DNA of 64,000 nt from assembly GCF_005117025.1 (NCBI RefSeq), contig NZ_SWCO01000007.1:248001-312000 (forward strand). Reading direction: 5' to 3'. Origin of the DNA: Alteromonas portus (GTDB lineage: Bacteria; Pseudomonadota; Gammaproteobacteria; Enterobacterales; Alteromonadaceae). A model generated the notes under the pieces. The model worked only from the letters and a program-made list of their open reading frames with translations, made no database searches and was not told the origin of the DNA. The first letter of the stretch is position 1, and the number at the start of each line of letters is the position of its first letter. Shown here in pieces: positions 48,692 through 56,878 of the stretch. The translations under genes were made by a program, and so were the position numbers.

Positions 48692-49220
48692 CAAAATCAG
48701 AGGTATGTAAAGGCCGGGATGGGCCTTTGAGGGGAGAGGGTAGTCGTCGGATGACAACTCACTAATAACATCGACGACATTACCAGTGTCCTCACTATGG
48801 TCTCGCTGAAGCAACACACACGTACGTTCAACGAATCCAAATTGGGTCAACAGTCCCTTGCTGCACGAGACATCACTGTCAGTGCTTGCGATGTAGGTAC
48901 TCAGAGCTTGTTTGCATTCCTTATGAAACAAGAGCCGTGCGTCCTGCGAGTTTATTTAGGTTTTCTATTACCTAACCTCATCATCGACCAGCAGTTTAAC
49001 GAATCTTCTACAGTCGTCCCTTAATGCCAAATACTGTCTCGTCCATTTGTCCTTGGCGACCACTCCATTTACTTCCTATGTCGTCACCTTCAGTATTTAT
49101 CATCTACGCAGTTTGGCCTCTCCGTCGCTAAAGCTTTCCTAGCTACAAAATGCGCTCTGTGCTTATCCGTTAGTCTAATGTATGCGTGATCTGTGCCAAG
49201 CTTTAAAAACCTTCCATAGA
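48667..49220 (-). ncRNA. csrB: Candidate CsrB-family regulatory RNA
   Basis: The 844-bp gap 48609-49452 lacks a convincing protein gene. On the minus strand it ends in a strong terminator (48667-48691: GCCCGCC-TTT-GGCGGGC then ATTTTTTT). Upstream lie 13 GGA triplets between 48789 and 49168, about double chance. Several sit in loops of hairpins: CTTGTTTCAT-AAGGA-ATGCAAACAAG, AGTG-AGGA-CACT and AGCT-AGGAA-AGCT. A TATACT -10 box at 49228-49233 would place the 5' end near 49220. This is the structure of CsrA-titrating RNAs. The start point and identity are inferred. Confidence 0.5.
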
Positions 49221-49407
49221 AGTTGTAAGTATATGATTTTATAAGGTTAATTTGGTTTCATTCTTGTCTGGTATTTTAAGGTGTGAAGAGATGGTCCTAA
49301 AGCTATGTAGAATTTTCTCAGTAGTGTGTAGCGTTTTACAAACACTTCTATAGACGTTTAAGTAACATTTAGAAAAGATAAACGTTTATCGCAATACCGC
49401 ACCTTGT

Positions 49408-49430
49408 GATATGTTATAACGTGTTTGTTT
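49408..49430. promoter_or_regulatory. Half Zur-like box upstream of the DUF3299 operon
   Basis: The left half GATATGTTATA matches the gammaproteobacterial Zur half-site GAAATGTTATA at 10 of 11 positions; the right half is poor. A GTTATAAC palindrome lies in it. It is 23 bp before the gene. Weak evidence alone, but supported by the zinc genes around. Confidence 0.35.
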
Positions 49431-49452
49431 AATAGTTTATTGGGCCATCTTT

Positions 49453-50034
49453 GTGAAATTTTCTGTCACGCTTTCTAGCGTTAAATTCGGTTTAATTGCG
49501 GCACTATTGGTTTTATTTAGCGCGTTAAACCCAACCCTAGCCGCTAATTACGAAGAAATTGACTGGGTAGCCCTAATGCCCGAAGACGATTTAAGCGCAC
49601 TTCTAAATAGACCTGAGTTTTTAAACGATATTGCTGATGGGTCTGCTGCAGACTCTATCGACGACTTTGCCTCGAAGCAGTTAGAAGATGAGCAAGCACA
49701 GCGATATCAGCAAGCGTTAGTGTCGACGCGAGTAATAGAAGCGTTTGACGGGAAGGCGATCCGTATTCCGGGTTTTATTGTGCCTTTAGAGCAAAACGAA
49801 GAGCAAAAAGCGACGGCTTTTTTTGTTGTTCCATATTTCGGTGCTTGCTTACACATGCCGCCGCCACCACCAAATCAAATTTTGTATGTTGAATACAAAG
49901 AAGGCATTGCAGTTGAAAACTTATACGACCCTTATTGGTTTGAAGGCACAGTGAAAATAGACAATCACGAAAGCGCACTAGGTACATCTGCTTATTCATT
50001 AGAGCTAGATGGCTTTGCGCTTTATGAGGAGTAA
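49453..50034 (+). CDS. DUF3299 secreted protein, copy 1
   Basis: 193 aa with a signal peptide (FGLIAALLVLFSALNPTLAA). The DUF3299 core is RIPGFIVPLEQNEEQKATAFFVVPYFGACLHMPPPPPNQ; the Cys-x-His (CLH) followed by a proline run is the most conserved part and could bind a metal. GTG start. It is paralogous to the gene at 50502. DUF3299 genes occur near zinc-uptake loci in Vibrio and Shewanella as I recall them. First gene of a three-gene operon. Confidence 0.82.
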   Translation: MKFSVTLSSVKFGLIAALLVLFSALNPTLAANYEEIDWVALMPEDDLSALLNRPEFLNDIADGSAADSIDDFASKQLEDEQAQRYQQALVSTRVIEAFDGKAIRIPGFIVPLEQNEEQKATAFFVVPYFGACLHMPPPPPNQILYVEYKEGIAVENLYDPYWFEGTVKIDNHESALGTSAYSLELDGFALYEE

Positions 50035-50039
50035 CTGAG

Positions 50040-50486
50040 ATGAAAAATACAGTAGTCACAGCCATAGTTTTATCAAGTGTGGTTGCATTTCACAGCACTG
50101 CATGCGAGCTACACGCTGGAATGGGAAACATGCAGTTTGGCTTTCAGCACCCTATGATGCAACAGCATTTAGCGGCAGCTAAAGAGCCACTCATTTCGCT
50201 TAATATTGATAGACAACGGGAAGTGACTAAGCTTGAAGCGTCCGCGGTCCCGCTGCGATTTACCATTCCTGCGAACTACAAAGAAGTGAGCGTAGACGTG
50301 ATGGCAAGTGATGGGGTAACGCTACTCTCGCCGCAGCGTTTTTCTTTGCCTTCTGCAAGGGGCGAGCAAGCTATTAGTTTTCAGGCACAAGAAGAAGGCA
50401 CCCATGAACTCGTGCTAAAAGTCTACGCGCTTAAAAAGAACGTGCCGGTGACCTATACCCGTAAAGTTAAAATTTTAGCGAGTTAA
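50040..50486 (+). CDS. Hypothetical secreted protein between DUF3299 paralogues
   Basis: 148 aa. Signal peptide VVTAIVLSSVVAFHSTAC, then a Met/His-rich segment (CELHAGMGNMQFGFQHPMMQQHLAAAKEPLI) that could bind a metal. The C-terminal half predicts an Ig-like beta-sandwich (RFTIPANYKEVSVDVMASDGVTLLSPQRFSLPSARGEQAISFQAQEEGTHELVLKVYA). No family recognised. It begins 5 bp after the first DUF3299 gene and ends 15 bp before the second. Confidence 0.7.
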   Translation: MKNTVVTAIVLSSVVAFHSTACELHAGMGNMQFGFQHPMMQQHLAAAKEPLISLNIDRQREVTKLEASAVPLRFTIPANYKEVSVDVMASDGVTLLSPQRFSLPSARGEQAISFQAQEEGTHELVLKVYALKKNVPVTYTRKVKILAS

Positions 50487-50501
50487 GTGCCGGGAGCAAT
50501 T

Positions 50502-51230
50502 ATGAAGCGCGTCACGTATGGTTTACTCGCTTCTCTTATTGGTTTCACTGTATTGGGCGCGCTGGTGGGGCTGGGGCTGAGCGGTAAACTGAATAGTGTT
50601 ATTGAGCGTTTATTTGAGAATGATTCTGCGATTTATCAAGACAGCGCCAGATTACACACGGTTCAACAGGTCATAACCCTATCTTGGGACGCACTGTTGC
50701 CCGACGCCGAAAAAGCACTGTTGGGCACGGCCCAATCTGCTCAAAATCCTCTGCAGAATTTACCCCTTCATGAGCAAGTATTTCAGTCTATTCAACGCAC
50801 GTTCGACGATGAATACCAGCAAGCGCTTATTTCAGTGAATACGGTTGATAAATTTAACGGAGAGTACGTCAAGCTTAGCGGGTTTATTGTGCCTGTTGAG
50901 GCCAATGCGCAGAGAGAAATAACAGCGTTCTTTATTGTGCCTTACTTCGGCGCGTGCATTCATTATCCACCACCGCCACCAAATCAAATTGTGTTTGTTT
51001 CGCTGAACAATGCCCATGAAAAAGGTGGTATTAGCGGAATAGATATCCAGCAGGCTTATACGTTCTCAGGTGAGTTTACTACCGGGCTGTATGAAGACCC
51101 TCAGGGCACATCCGCTTATTTACTGGATGTGGTAGAAATAAAACCCTATTCAGGGCTGGGAAATGGCATTAACAATGACAAAGCTGATTTGACGAACGGG
51201 GCGTTTCATATAGAAAGCGCCGTTCGTTAA
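50502..51230 (+). CDS. DUF3299 protein, copy 2, N-terminally anchored
   Basis: 242 aa from the ATG at 50502 (GGGAG upstream); GTG 50487 is an alternative. Here the N-terminus is a TM anchor (YGLLASLIGFTVLGALVGLGL). The same core as copy 1 returns: KLSGFIVPVEANAQREITAFFIVPYFGACIHYPPPPPNQIVF, with Cys-x-His conserved. Longer than copy 1 because of an inserted middle region. Together with copy 1 it may form a periplasmic metal-handling pair (inference). Confidence 0.8.
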   Translation: MKRVTYGLLASLIGFTVLGALVGLGLSGKLNSVIERLFENDSAIYQDSARLHTVQQVITLSWDALLPDAEKALLGTAQSAQNPLQNLPLHEQVFQSIQRTFDDEYQQALISVNTVDKFNGEYVKLSGFIVPVEANAQREITAFFIVPYFGACIHYPPPPPNQIVFVSLNNAHEKGGISGIDIQQAYTFSGEFTTGLYEDPQGTSAYLLDVVEIKPYSGLGNGINNDKADLTNGAFHIESAVR

Positions 51231-51248
51231 TTCTACTTTATGGATGCT

Positions 51249-52046
51249 CTACCAAGAACCGTACATGGGGTTTGGCAGAATAAAAATCTCTGTGCCCACT
51301 CGCGGCATAAGTAACTCAACGTTGGCAGATTCTTGGGTCACGCCACCAACATCTTCGATGTTGTCGCCAATTTGCATGATAATTGCGTGAGGTACGGCCC
51401 AGGTTGATGCTGTGTCGTTAGATGTATTTGAACATGCGATTTTACCTTGGGTAAGCTGCATTCTTCGCAAGTCTTTGTCATTAATCATACCTTCTTGGCC
51501 TACCGCTTCTTTGTCTTTAGACGTGCGGCCAACAACGCAGGTATTGCTGGTGTTAAGCGGTAAACCTTGTGCCAAAAGGTTATTCCAGGTGTGCTTATCA
51601 AGTGTTTTATCGCGATTGGTAATAAGCGCCACCTTGCCATTTCGCTTAACAACCTCGTCGATAAAATCAGCGACGCCAGGCACTAATGTGGCTTCTTCGC
51701 GTTTTACCCAATCAGCCCAGCTTTGTGAAGAATACCCCAAGCCAACACTTTCACGTTCTTTTTGATAGGTGCTATTGTCTAGCACGGTTTCATCAACGTC
51801 CATCACCACAACATCGCCATTAGCAAAACGTGCAGGTAACGCCGCAATAGCTTGGTTATACACAAAGCTAGAAAGAACAGGGTACTCTTTGCTGCTGGTT
51901 TGATATATAACGGCATTTGAAAGAGTGTGCGATTTTACACCAGCAAGTGGGGTTGATGGCGTAGATGAGCACGCCGCTATGCCTGATATGGCAGCGCTAA
52001 TGCATACAACTTTGCTGATATCAGCGAGTTTGTTAAAAGATAACAA
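51249..52046 (-). CDS. HAD-superfamily acid phosphatase, lipoprotein e(P4) family
   Basis: 265 aa from TTG at 52046, placed eight bases after AAGGA; the longer frame from 52091 has no ribosome site. Lipobox ISGIAAC at about residues 19-25 makes it an outer-membrane-attached lipoprotein. Catalytic motif VVVMDVDETVLDN (DxDxT nucleophile region), then ALITNRD and MQIGDNIEDVGG. The family dephosphorylates nucleotides such as NMN or 5'-nucleotides in the periplasm. Last gene of the leftward Zur-linked operon. Confidence 0.88.
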   Translation of the reverse strand: MLSFNKLADISKVVCISAAISGIAACSSTPSTPLAGVKSHTLSNAVIYQTSSKEYPVLSSFVYNQAIAALPARFANGDVVVMDVDETVLDNSTYQKERESVGLGYSSQSWADWVKREEATLVPGVADFIDEVVKRNGKVALITNRDKTLDKHTWNNLLAQGLPLNTSNTCVVGRTSKDKEAVGQEGMINDKDLRRMQLTQGKIACSNTSNDTASTWAVPHAIIMQIGDNIEDVGGVTQESANVELLMPRVGTEIFILPNPMYGSW

Positions 52047-52108
52047 TGTTATTTTCCTTTTATCATTTCTTTTGTCTACCCGTTGCAACACCCAAATGAT
52101 GCCTGAAT

Positions 52109-53035
52109 TTATCGGTGAATGGAGCCTGATATTTCAGCTATGGCGTCGTGTGCATGTAGACTTTCTTGATGTTCTACTTTTACACGAAAATAGGTTGCTT
52201 GGTAATACTTACTCAACGCGGCATGTAGACGTCTTACCGAATCTTCAACGAACATTAGGTTTTCGGCATTGCGTTTGGCAAACGCCTGCTCATCTTCTCG
52301 TTTCACGGCGGTTTGAAGTGGCGTGCCTAGCGCGGTTTCAACTAAGTCGATAATGCCTACGAAGTCGGGAATATCGTTATTAGCCAAATCCAAGGTTATA
52401 TCGGCAAAAGAGCGCTGGGCATGCGCTGTGGCTATGCTGGCTTGTTTGGAAGCGAGCCAAGCGCCCATGTCTTCTACGGACAAATCTTTTCCTTCGAATT
52501 GCTGCACAAACACTTCTGATAACGCCTTGCGAGAGAGTGAGGCTGAACAAGGGCAGGTACTAGAATACGGTACTCTTAACTTGAGCTGTGCCACATAACG
52601 TTCAGGTGAACGCTTAATGCAAAGTGTAGCGGGGTACGATTGATACCCTGACATCCTACTTATGAGTGCCGGACGTGACACCGTTAGATCAAAATGTAAA
52701 TTAAGCTGGGCGCTCTTACTCAGCCCATCTTGCGACTCGATAAGCGAGTTCATTAACGACAAGAGCGCTGACTTATGCAAGTCTTTGTTGCTCAAATACT
52801 GCTGTAGAAGATTGTACAAACGAGACATGTGAATGCCTTTGGCGTTGGGATGATCTAAACTTACTGTTACATCCACCTTTGCCTGACTGGCTAAACGCTC
52901 TCCGCGTTTACCTAATACGTGTAGCGGTATTGCAATACCCTGCATACCAACATTATCAATAACAGGAACTTGAGCAGAAGATTGCTCAGTAGTGACATCG
53001 GGTAGTACCGTGTCGCGATGATTGAAACTAGACAA
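52109..53035 (-). CDS. folE2: GTP cyclohydrolase I type 2, zinc-independent
   Basis: 308 aa from TTG at 53035, five bases after AGAGG; the 14 upstream codons have no site. FolE2 converts GTP to dihydroneopterin triphosphate, first step of folate synthesis. Family motifs: VDVTVSLDHPNAKGIHMSRLY, RVPYSSTCPCSASLS (catalytic Cys region) and RKALSEVFVQQFEG. Unlike FolE it does not need zinc and is induced when zinc is short; its place in this operon fits that role. Confidence 0.93.
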   Translation of the reverse strand: MSSFNHRDTVLPDVTTEQSSAQVPVIDNVGMQGIAIPLHVLGKRGERLASQAKVDVTVSLDHPNAKGIHMSRLYNLLQQYLSNKDLHKSALLSLMNSLIESQDGLSKSAQLNLHFDLTVSRPALISRMSGYQSYPATLCIKRSPERYVAQLKLRVPYSSTCPCSASLSRKALSEVFVQQFEGKDLSVEDMGAWLASKQASIATAHAQRSFADITLDLANNDIPDFVGIIDLVETALGTPLQTAVKREDEQAFAKRNAENLMFVEDSVRRLHAALSKYYQATYFRVKVEHQESLHAHDAIAEISGSIHR

Positions 53036-53128
53036 AATTACCTCTGAATAAAATCTTAAAAAACGGCTACATCGCAAAATTTGAAAGCGTCGCTCAAAAG
53101 AACACGCGCATTTGAGTAAGTGATGAAA

Positions 53129-53605
53129 CTAATAGGTGTGCGATTGTGCTCTCTCTCGCCCTTCGCAAGGCAAATCCTGAGTAGTTTCTCTAAGGCGGAA
53201 ATTGGCAATATGAGCACTAACAATAATAAGTGAAGCGATTACAGTGATAACCACTTCCCCATATTCGCCAAGCACCTCATGCCCTAAACCTACCCATTCA
53301 ACCAGCAGTGGGCTGCCTAGTAACGTAAGACCAGTAGCGCCTGCTAGTACCACCCATTTATTTCTGTGATGCAGATAGCCTACTGAGAGCGCAAAGGCGC
53401 CAATAGGCAGCACAAAGAACAGCAGTATTTGATGAAAGGTTTCATCATTGAGAATCGATACGCTTGCGAGTGCGGGTATGGAAATCAATAGAATAGGCGT
53501 TAATAAACAATGGATGACGCAAAGCGATGAAAGGATCATAGCGATTCTGTCTGAAATGAGCTGCACTTTTGGCATTGCGCTGCTTCCTTGAGTTATAGAA
53601 TTCAT
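53129..53605 (-). CDS. MerC-domain inner-membrane protein
   Basis: 158 aa with four hydrophobic segments and the metal-binding CVIHC in TM1 (ISDRIAMILSSLCVIHCLLTPILLISIPAL). It matches the MerC domain. It is not part of a mer operon (no merR, merA or merT). Located between DUF2796 and folE2, it may transport zinc or handle it (inference). GGAAA precedes the ATG at 53605. Confidence 0.85.
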   Translation of the reverse strand: MNSITQGSSAMPKVQLISDRIAMILSSLCVIHCLLTPILLISIPALASVSILNDETFHQILLFFVLPIGAFALSVGYLHHRNKWVVLAGATGLTLLGSPLLVEWVGLGHEVLGEYGEVVITVIASLIIVSAHIANFRLRETTQDLPCEGRERAQSHTY

Positions 53606-53673
53606 AGTATTTCCGAATATTGCTATGGCGCATGCGTCTTTAATGCAACTTGCGCCTAAGAATATAAAAATAA

Positions 53674-54354
53674 TTAGTTATTAATGGATAACGTTGGCTG
53701 ACTTGGCGTTATTTCCATAGCGCCTTGCCCTTCGTTTGTTACCCAAATGGCATTGACATGCTGCAGGCTGGGCCAATGGCTAAAGCCCGTCATTTCAATA
53801 CGCGTTAAGGGGCTTTTGCAACTAAGTAAATATGCGACACGAAAATCAGAATGGGTGTTGCGATGGTCGTGATCTTCGTGTTTGCTTTCATGCTCGTCAT
53901 GCTCGTCATGCTCGTCATGCTCGTCATGCTCGTCATGCTCGTCATGCTCGTCATGCTCGTCATGCTCGTCATGCTCGTCATGCTCGTCGGCGATCTCCCA
54001 TGGGCTTTCAAGTGTGGTATCGAGTAATTCACACGTATTGCTTAGGGTAAAAATGTCTTCAAAACGCAGAAAAACCTTTTGCGTTTCTTCATAACGCTTT
54101 TTCTCGCTAGCCGTGGATGGCGCGTATTCAAACCCCAGAACATCAGCAGCAGGCAGCTGCAGCACAAACTGCCACTCACTTCCCGCTTGTAGGATTTGTA
54201 GTTTGCCTTCGCCGTGAGTATGAGGCGCAGCATGAACAGCGTTGATACCCATCCCAGCCAAGTTCAATCCGACAAAAGTACCTACCTTAAGAAAAGTTGA
54301 AGAGGCGCGTAGCGCTTTTTGTGAATTCTTCCACGTAATAGAAATGGTTTTCAT
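53674..54354 (-). CDS. DUF2796 zinc-binding secreted protein (ZrgA-like)
   Basis: 226 aa from the ATG at 54354, five bases after AAGAGG. The signal region ends NAVHAAPHTHGEGKLQIL; HTHGEGKL is the family N-terminal metal motif. A central run of eleven DEH triplets is followed by ESKHEDHDHRN. The family, which as I recall includes ZrgA of the Vibrio zinc uptake system, binds Zn in the periplasm. First gene of the leftward operon, whose Zur-like box is 15 bp upstream. No ABC transporter of that type lies in the window. Confidence 0.88.
   Translation of the reverse strand: MKTISITWKNSQKALRASSTFLKVGTFVGLNLAGMGINAVHAAPHTHGEGKLQILQAGSEWQFVLQLPAADVLGFEYAPSTASEKKRYEETQKVFLRFEDIFTLSNTCELLDTTLESPWEIADEHDEHDEHDEHDEHDEHDEHDEHDEHDEHDEHESKHEDHDHRNTHSDFRVAYLLSCKSPLTRIEMTGFSHWPSLQHVNAIWVTNEGQGAMEITPSQPTLSINN
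53890..53988. repeat. 9-bp tandem repeat, 11 copies, in the DUF2796 gene
   Basis: ATGCTCGTC is repeated eleven times with no mismatch. It encodes Asp-Glu-His repeated (DEH x11). Because the unit is a multiple of three, copy changes would keep the frame and change the number of metal-binding histidines. Confidence 0.97.
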
Positions 54355-54368
54355 TTTTACCTCTTGCG

Positions 54369-54391
54369 TAAACGTTACAATATAACATACC
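54369..54391. promoter_or_regulatory. Zur-like operator 1 in the divergent zinc promoter region
   Basis: Core GTTACAATATAAC within a 23-bp site matching the gammaproteobacterial Zur consensus (GAAATGTTATANTATAACATTTC written in halves) at 18 of 22 fixed positions. It sits 15 bp from the DUF2796 start and 54 bp from the receptor start. Confidence 0.7.
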
Positions 54392-54400
54392 ATAAAAATA

Positions 54401-54423
54401 AATATGATACATTATCACATTAC
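54401..54423. promoter_or_regulatory. Zur-like operator 2 in the divergent zinc promoter region
   Basis: Core TGATACATTATCA within a 23-bp site, 16 of 22 fixed positions matching the Zur consensus, centred 32 bp (three helix turns) from operator 1. Probably serves the rightward receptor operon. Confidence 0.55.
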
Positions 54424-54444
54424 ACAAATTCAGAGGTTCGAATA

Positions 54445-56838
54445 ATGAAACTGTCTCGATTGGCGTTAGGCTTATCGCTTTTAGCGCCCGCGTCACTTTT
54501 GGCGTCTCCGTCAGTGCTAGCACAAACACTTTCAGGCACGGTAACGAATGCAGCAGGGAAGCCCCTCGCCAACGCAACTGTTGAAATTGAGGCGTTAAAG
54601 CGTGTTACCAGCACCAACGAGTTGGGTGAGTTTACTTTCTCTGACGTTAAGGAAGGCGAATACACGCTGCATATATTCGCTTCTGGCTTTGCTCATTTGC
54701 ATCAAGATGCAACCGTTCAATCGAATACTTCGGGTAGCACTAACTTTGTCTTAGCGCGAAGTGCTATTGAAGTGATTGATGTGCACGCCACGCCTATGCA
54801 TTTGTCTGTCATGGAGTCGGCTACGCCGGTGAGCGTGTTATCAGGTGATACCTTACGACGTCAGCAAGCGGCCACGTTGGGCGATACGCTAGAGAAACTG
54901 CCAGGCGTACAATCTAACTTTCATGGCAACGTGGCAAGCACGCCAATAATTCGAGGCCTCAGCGGTCCACGGGTACTTATAACGCAAAACGGTTTGGATG
55001 TGAGCGATGTTTCTCGGGTTGGCCCAGACCATGCGGTAGCGAGTGAAGCCTCAACCGCTAACCAAATTGAAGTGCTGCGAGGGCCTGCCACCCTGTTCTT
55101 TGGAAGCGGTGCAATAGGCGGTGTGGTTAACGTAGTTGACCAACGCGTGCCGACCTCCACTGAAACACGCGGGGAATTTTTACTAGAAACCCAAACCGTT
55201 AACGACCAGAAGCTTGCATCGTTTAACGTGACCACTGGCGTTGACAACATGGCCTTCTATGCTGACGGCTTTTACCGCGACTCAAATGACTATGAAACCC
55301 CAATGGCGCCAGATATTGATGATCCGGATGGCGAGCATGTGGTTGAGAACAGTAATGAAGAGTCCCACGGGTTTACGTTAGGTACCAGTTACTTATTTGA
55401 CCAAGGTTATGTTGGTGTGGCGGTAGAAAGGTTCGAACGAGAGTACGGCGTGCCTGGGCATAGCCATGGTGATGACTCATCAGTATTTGCTGATCTTGAG
55501 CAGACTAAGTACCAACTTCTTGGCGAATACAACTTTACTAATGACTTTTTGCAAAGTGTTCACTTTAGAGCGGGCTATACCGATTACGAACACGCTGAAG
55601 TAGAAAGTGGTTTAGTCGGTACTACGTTCAGCAATGAAACAGAAGAACTTCGCGTAGAGTTATTGCATAAGCCCATGGCCGGCTGGCGTGGCGGTGTAAG
55701 TCTTCACTACAAAGGCGCGGACGTTTCGGCGCAAGGTGAAGAAGCCTTCACACCTCCTTCAGAGATGGAGATGTTTGCTATAGCTTTGATGGAAGAACGC
55801 CATTTTGGTGACTTCTTAGTTCAGTTAGGGGCCCGTGCAGAAAGAGTAACACTGGACGCTTCGAGTGTGTTGCTGCCCGAGCTAGATGCTCACGACCATG
55901 ATGAAGAGCACGAAGAAGACGAGCATGATCATGAGGAACACGACCATGACGACGGTGAGCTAGTTCGCCAGTTCGCGGTAGACCAAGAGTTTACCCCTAT
56001 ATCACTGTCGGCAGGTGTGGTTTACACCATTAATGAAAGCTATAACGTAGGCGTTTCACTTTCCCGTTCAGAGCGGGCGCCTTCAGCGTCTGAGCTCCTT
56101 TCGTTTGGCCCGCATATTGGCACCCGTACCTATGAGATAGGCGCCTTGTTTAATTTGTCAGAAGAAGGCGAGTTTGTGCTTTCTCAAACGCCTATCGATC
56201 TTGAAACAGCCAACAATATCGACCTAACGTTCAGAAAAACACAGGGCGATGTTGGCTTTGTGTTTAATGCTTTTTACAACCAGGTAGATAACTACTACTT
56301 CCAAGAAGAAACCGGCTTATTCGCTGAAAGTGGCCATGACCATGATCATGGAGAAGAGGAGCACAGCGAAGACGAACACAGCGATGAATTGCCTGTTTAC
56401 TTGTTTGGTTCTGCTGATGCCATTCTTCATGGTTTTGAGCTACAAGTTGCGTGGCAAACCACAGATAATTTAAAACTCGATTTCTTTGCCGACTACGTTA
56501 AAGCCCGACTTAAAGATGGTGGCGCACTGCCGCGTACTTCGCCTATGCGCGTGGGGACACATGTTGCTTACACACTTGATAACATCCGCGCCGACTTAGA
56601 CATTACCCATTTTGCCAAACAAGACGACATCTCAACCTTCGAGACTGAAACAGACGGTTACACCCTTGTTGATGCATCAATTACCTATGACATTCCAATG
56701 GGGGATATTGATTTATCGGTTTACCTGAGCGGTGAAAACCTCACCGACGAAGAAGCGCGTGTTCACACCTCATTTTTGAAAGATATTGCACCACGTCCTG
56801 GTAGAAACTTTGCTTTCGGCGTACGCGGTTATTTCTAA
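54445..56838 (+). CDS. TonB-dependent receptor, ZnuD-like, His-rich
   Basis: 797 aa from the ATG at 54445 (AGAGG eight bases upstream). Signal peptide, then a CarboxypepD_reg-like domain (LSGTVTNAAGKPLANATVEIEALKRVTSTNELGEFTF), plug with ATLGDTLEKLPGVQSNFHG and IEVLRGPATLFFGSGAIGGVVNVVD, and a barrel. Two barrel loops are extremely His/Asp/Glu-rich (around DHDEEHEEDEHDHEEHDHDD and SGHDHDHGEEEHSEDEHSDE), as in ZnuD zinc receptors. It presumably imports zinc or a zinc complex. Rightward operon with the AztD-like gene. Confidence 0.9.
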   Translation: MKLSRLALGLSLLAPASLLASPSVLAQTLSGTVTNAAGKPLANATVEIEALKRVTSTNELGEFTFSDVKEGEYTLHIFASGFAHLHQDATVQSNTSGSTNFVLARSAIEVIDVHATPMHLSVMESATPVSVLSGDTLRRQQAATLGDTLEKLPGVQSNFHGNVASTPIIRGLSGPRVLITQNGLDVSDVSRVGPDHAVASEASTANQIEVLRGPATLFFGSGAIGGVVNVVDQRVPTSTETRGEFLLETQTVNDQKLASFNVTTGVDNMAFYADGFYRDSNDYETPMAPDIDDPDGEHVVENSNEESHGFTLGTSYLFDQGYVGVAVERFEREYGVPGHSHGDDSSVFADLEQTKYQLLGEYNFTNDFLQSVHFRAGYTDYEHAEVESGLVGTTFSNETEELRVELLHKPMAGWRGGVSLHYKGADVSAQGEEAFTPPSEMEMFAIALMEERHFGDFLVQLGARAERVTLDASSVLLPELDAHDHDEEHEEDEHDHEEHDHDDGELVRQFAVDQEFTPISLSAGVVYTINESYNVGVSLSRSERAPSASELLSFGPHIGTRTYEIGALFNLSEEGEFVLSQTPIDLETANNIDLTFRKTQGDVGFVFNAFYNQVDNYYFQEETGLFAESGHDHDHGEEEHSEDEHSDELPVYLFGSADAILHGFELQVAWQTTDNLKLDFFADYVKARLKDGGALPRTSPMRVGTHVAYTLDNIRADLDITHFAKQDDISTFETETDGYTLVDASITYDIPMGDIDLSVYLSGENLTDEEARVHTSFLKDIAPRPGRNFAFGVRGYF

Positions 56839-56878
56839 AATCAGCTTATAAAAAAGAATTATTGATAGGGATACACAC

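Noticed and set aside
48650-49024. Open frames of 93 aa (minus) and 75 aa (plus) in the 48.6-49.4 kb gap
   Set aside because: No ribosome sites and no recognisable domain. The minus-strand frame runs through the terminator hairpin. The region fits a structured RNA better.
53129-53605. Mercury resistance gene merC
   Set aside because: No merR/T/P/A nearby; the surroundings are zinc genes with Zur-like sites.
53890-53988. Tandem repeats suggestive of a CRISPR array
   Set aside because: Units are 9 bp, directly adjacent and in frame with a coding sequence; there are no spacers.
53805-54094. Three open frames of pure Thr-Ser-Met, His-Ala-Arg or Ser-Cys-Ser repeats
   Set aside because: These are other-frame readings of the 9-bp tandem repeat in the DUF2796 gene.
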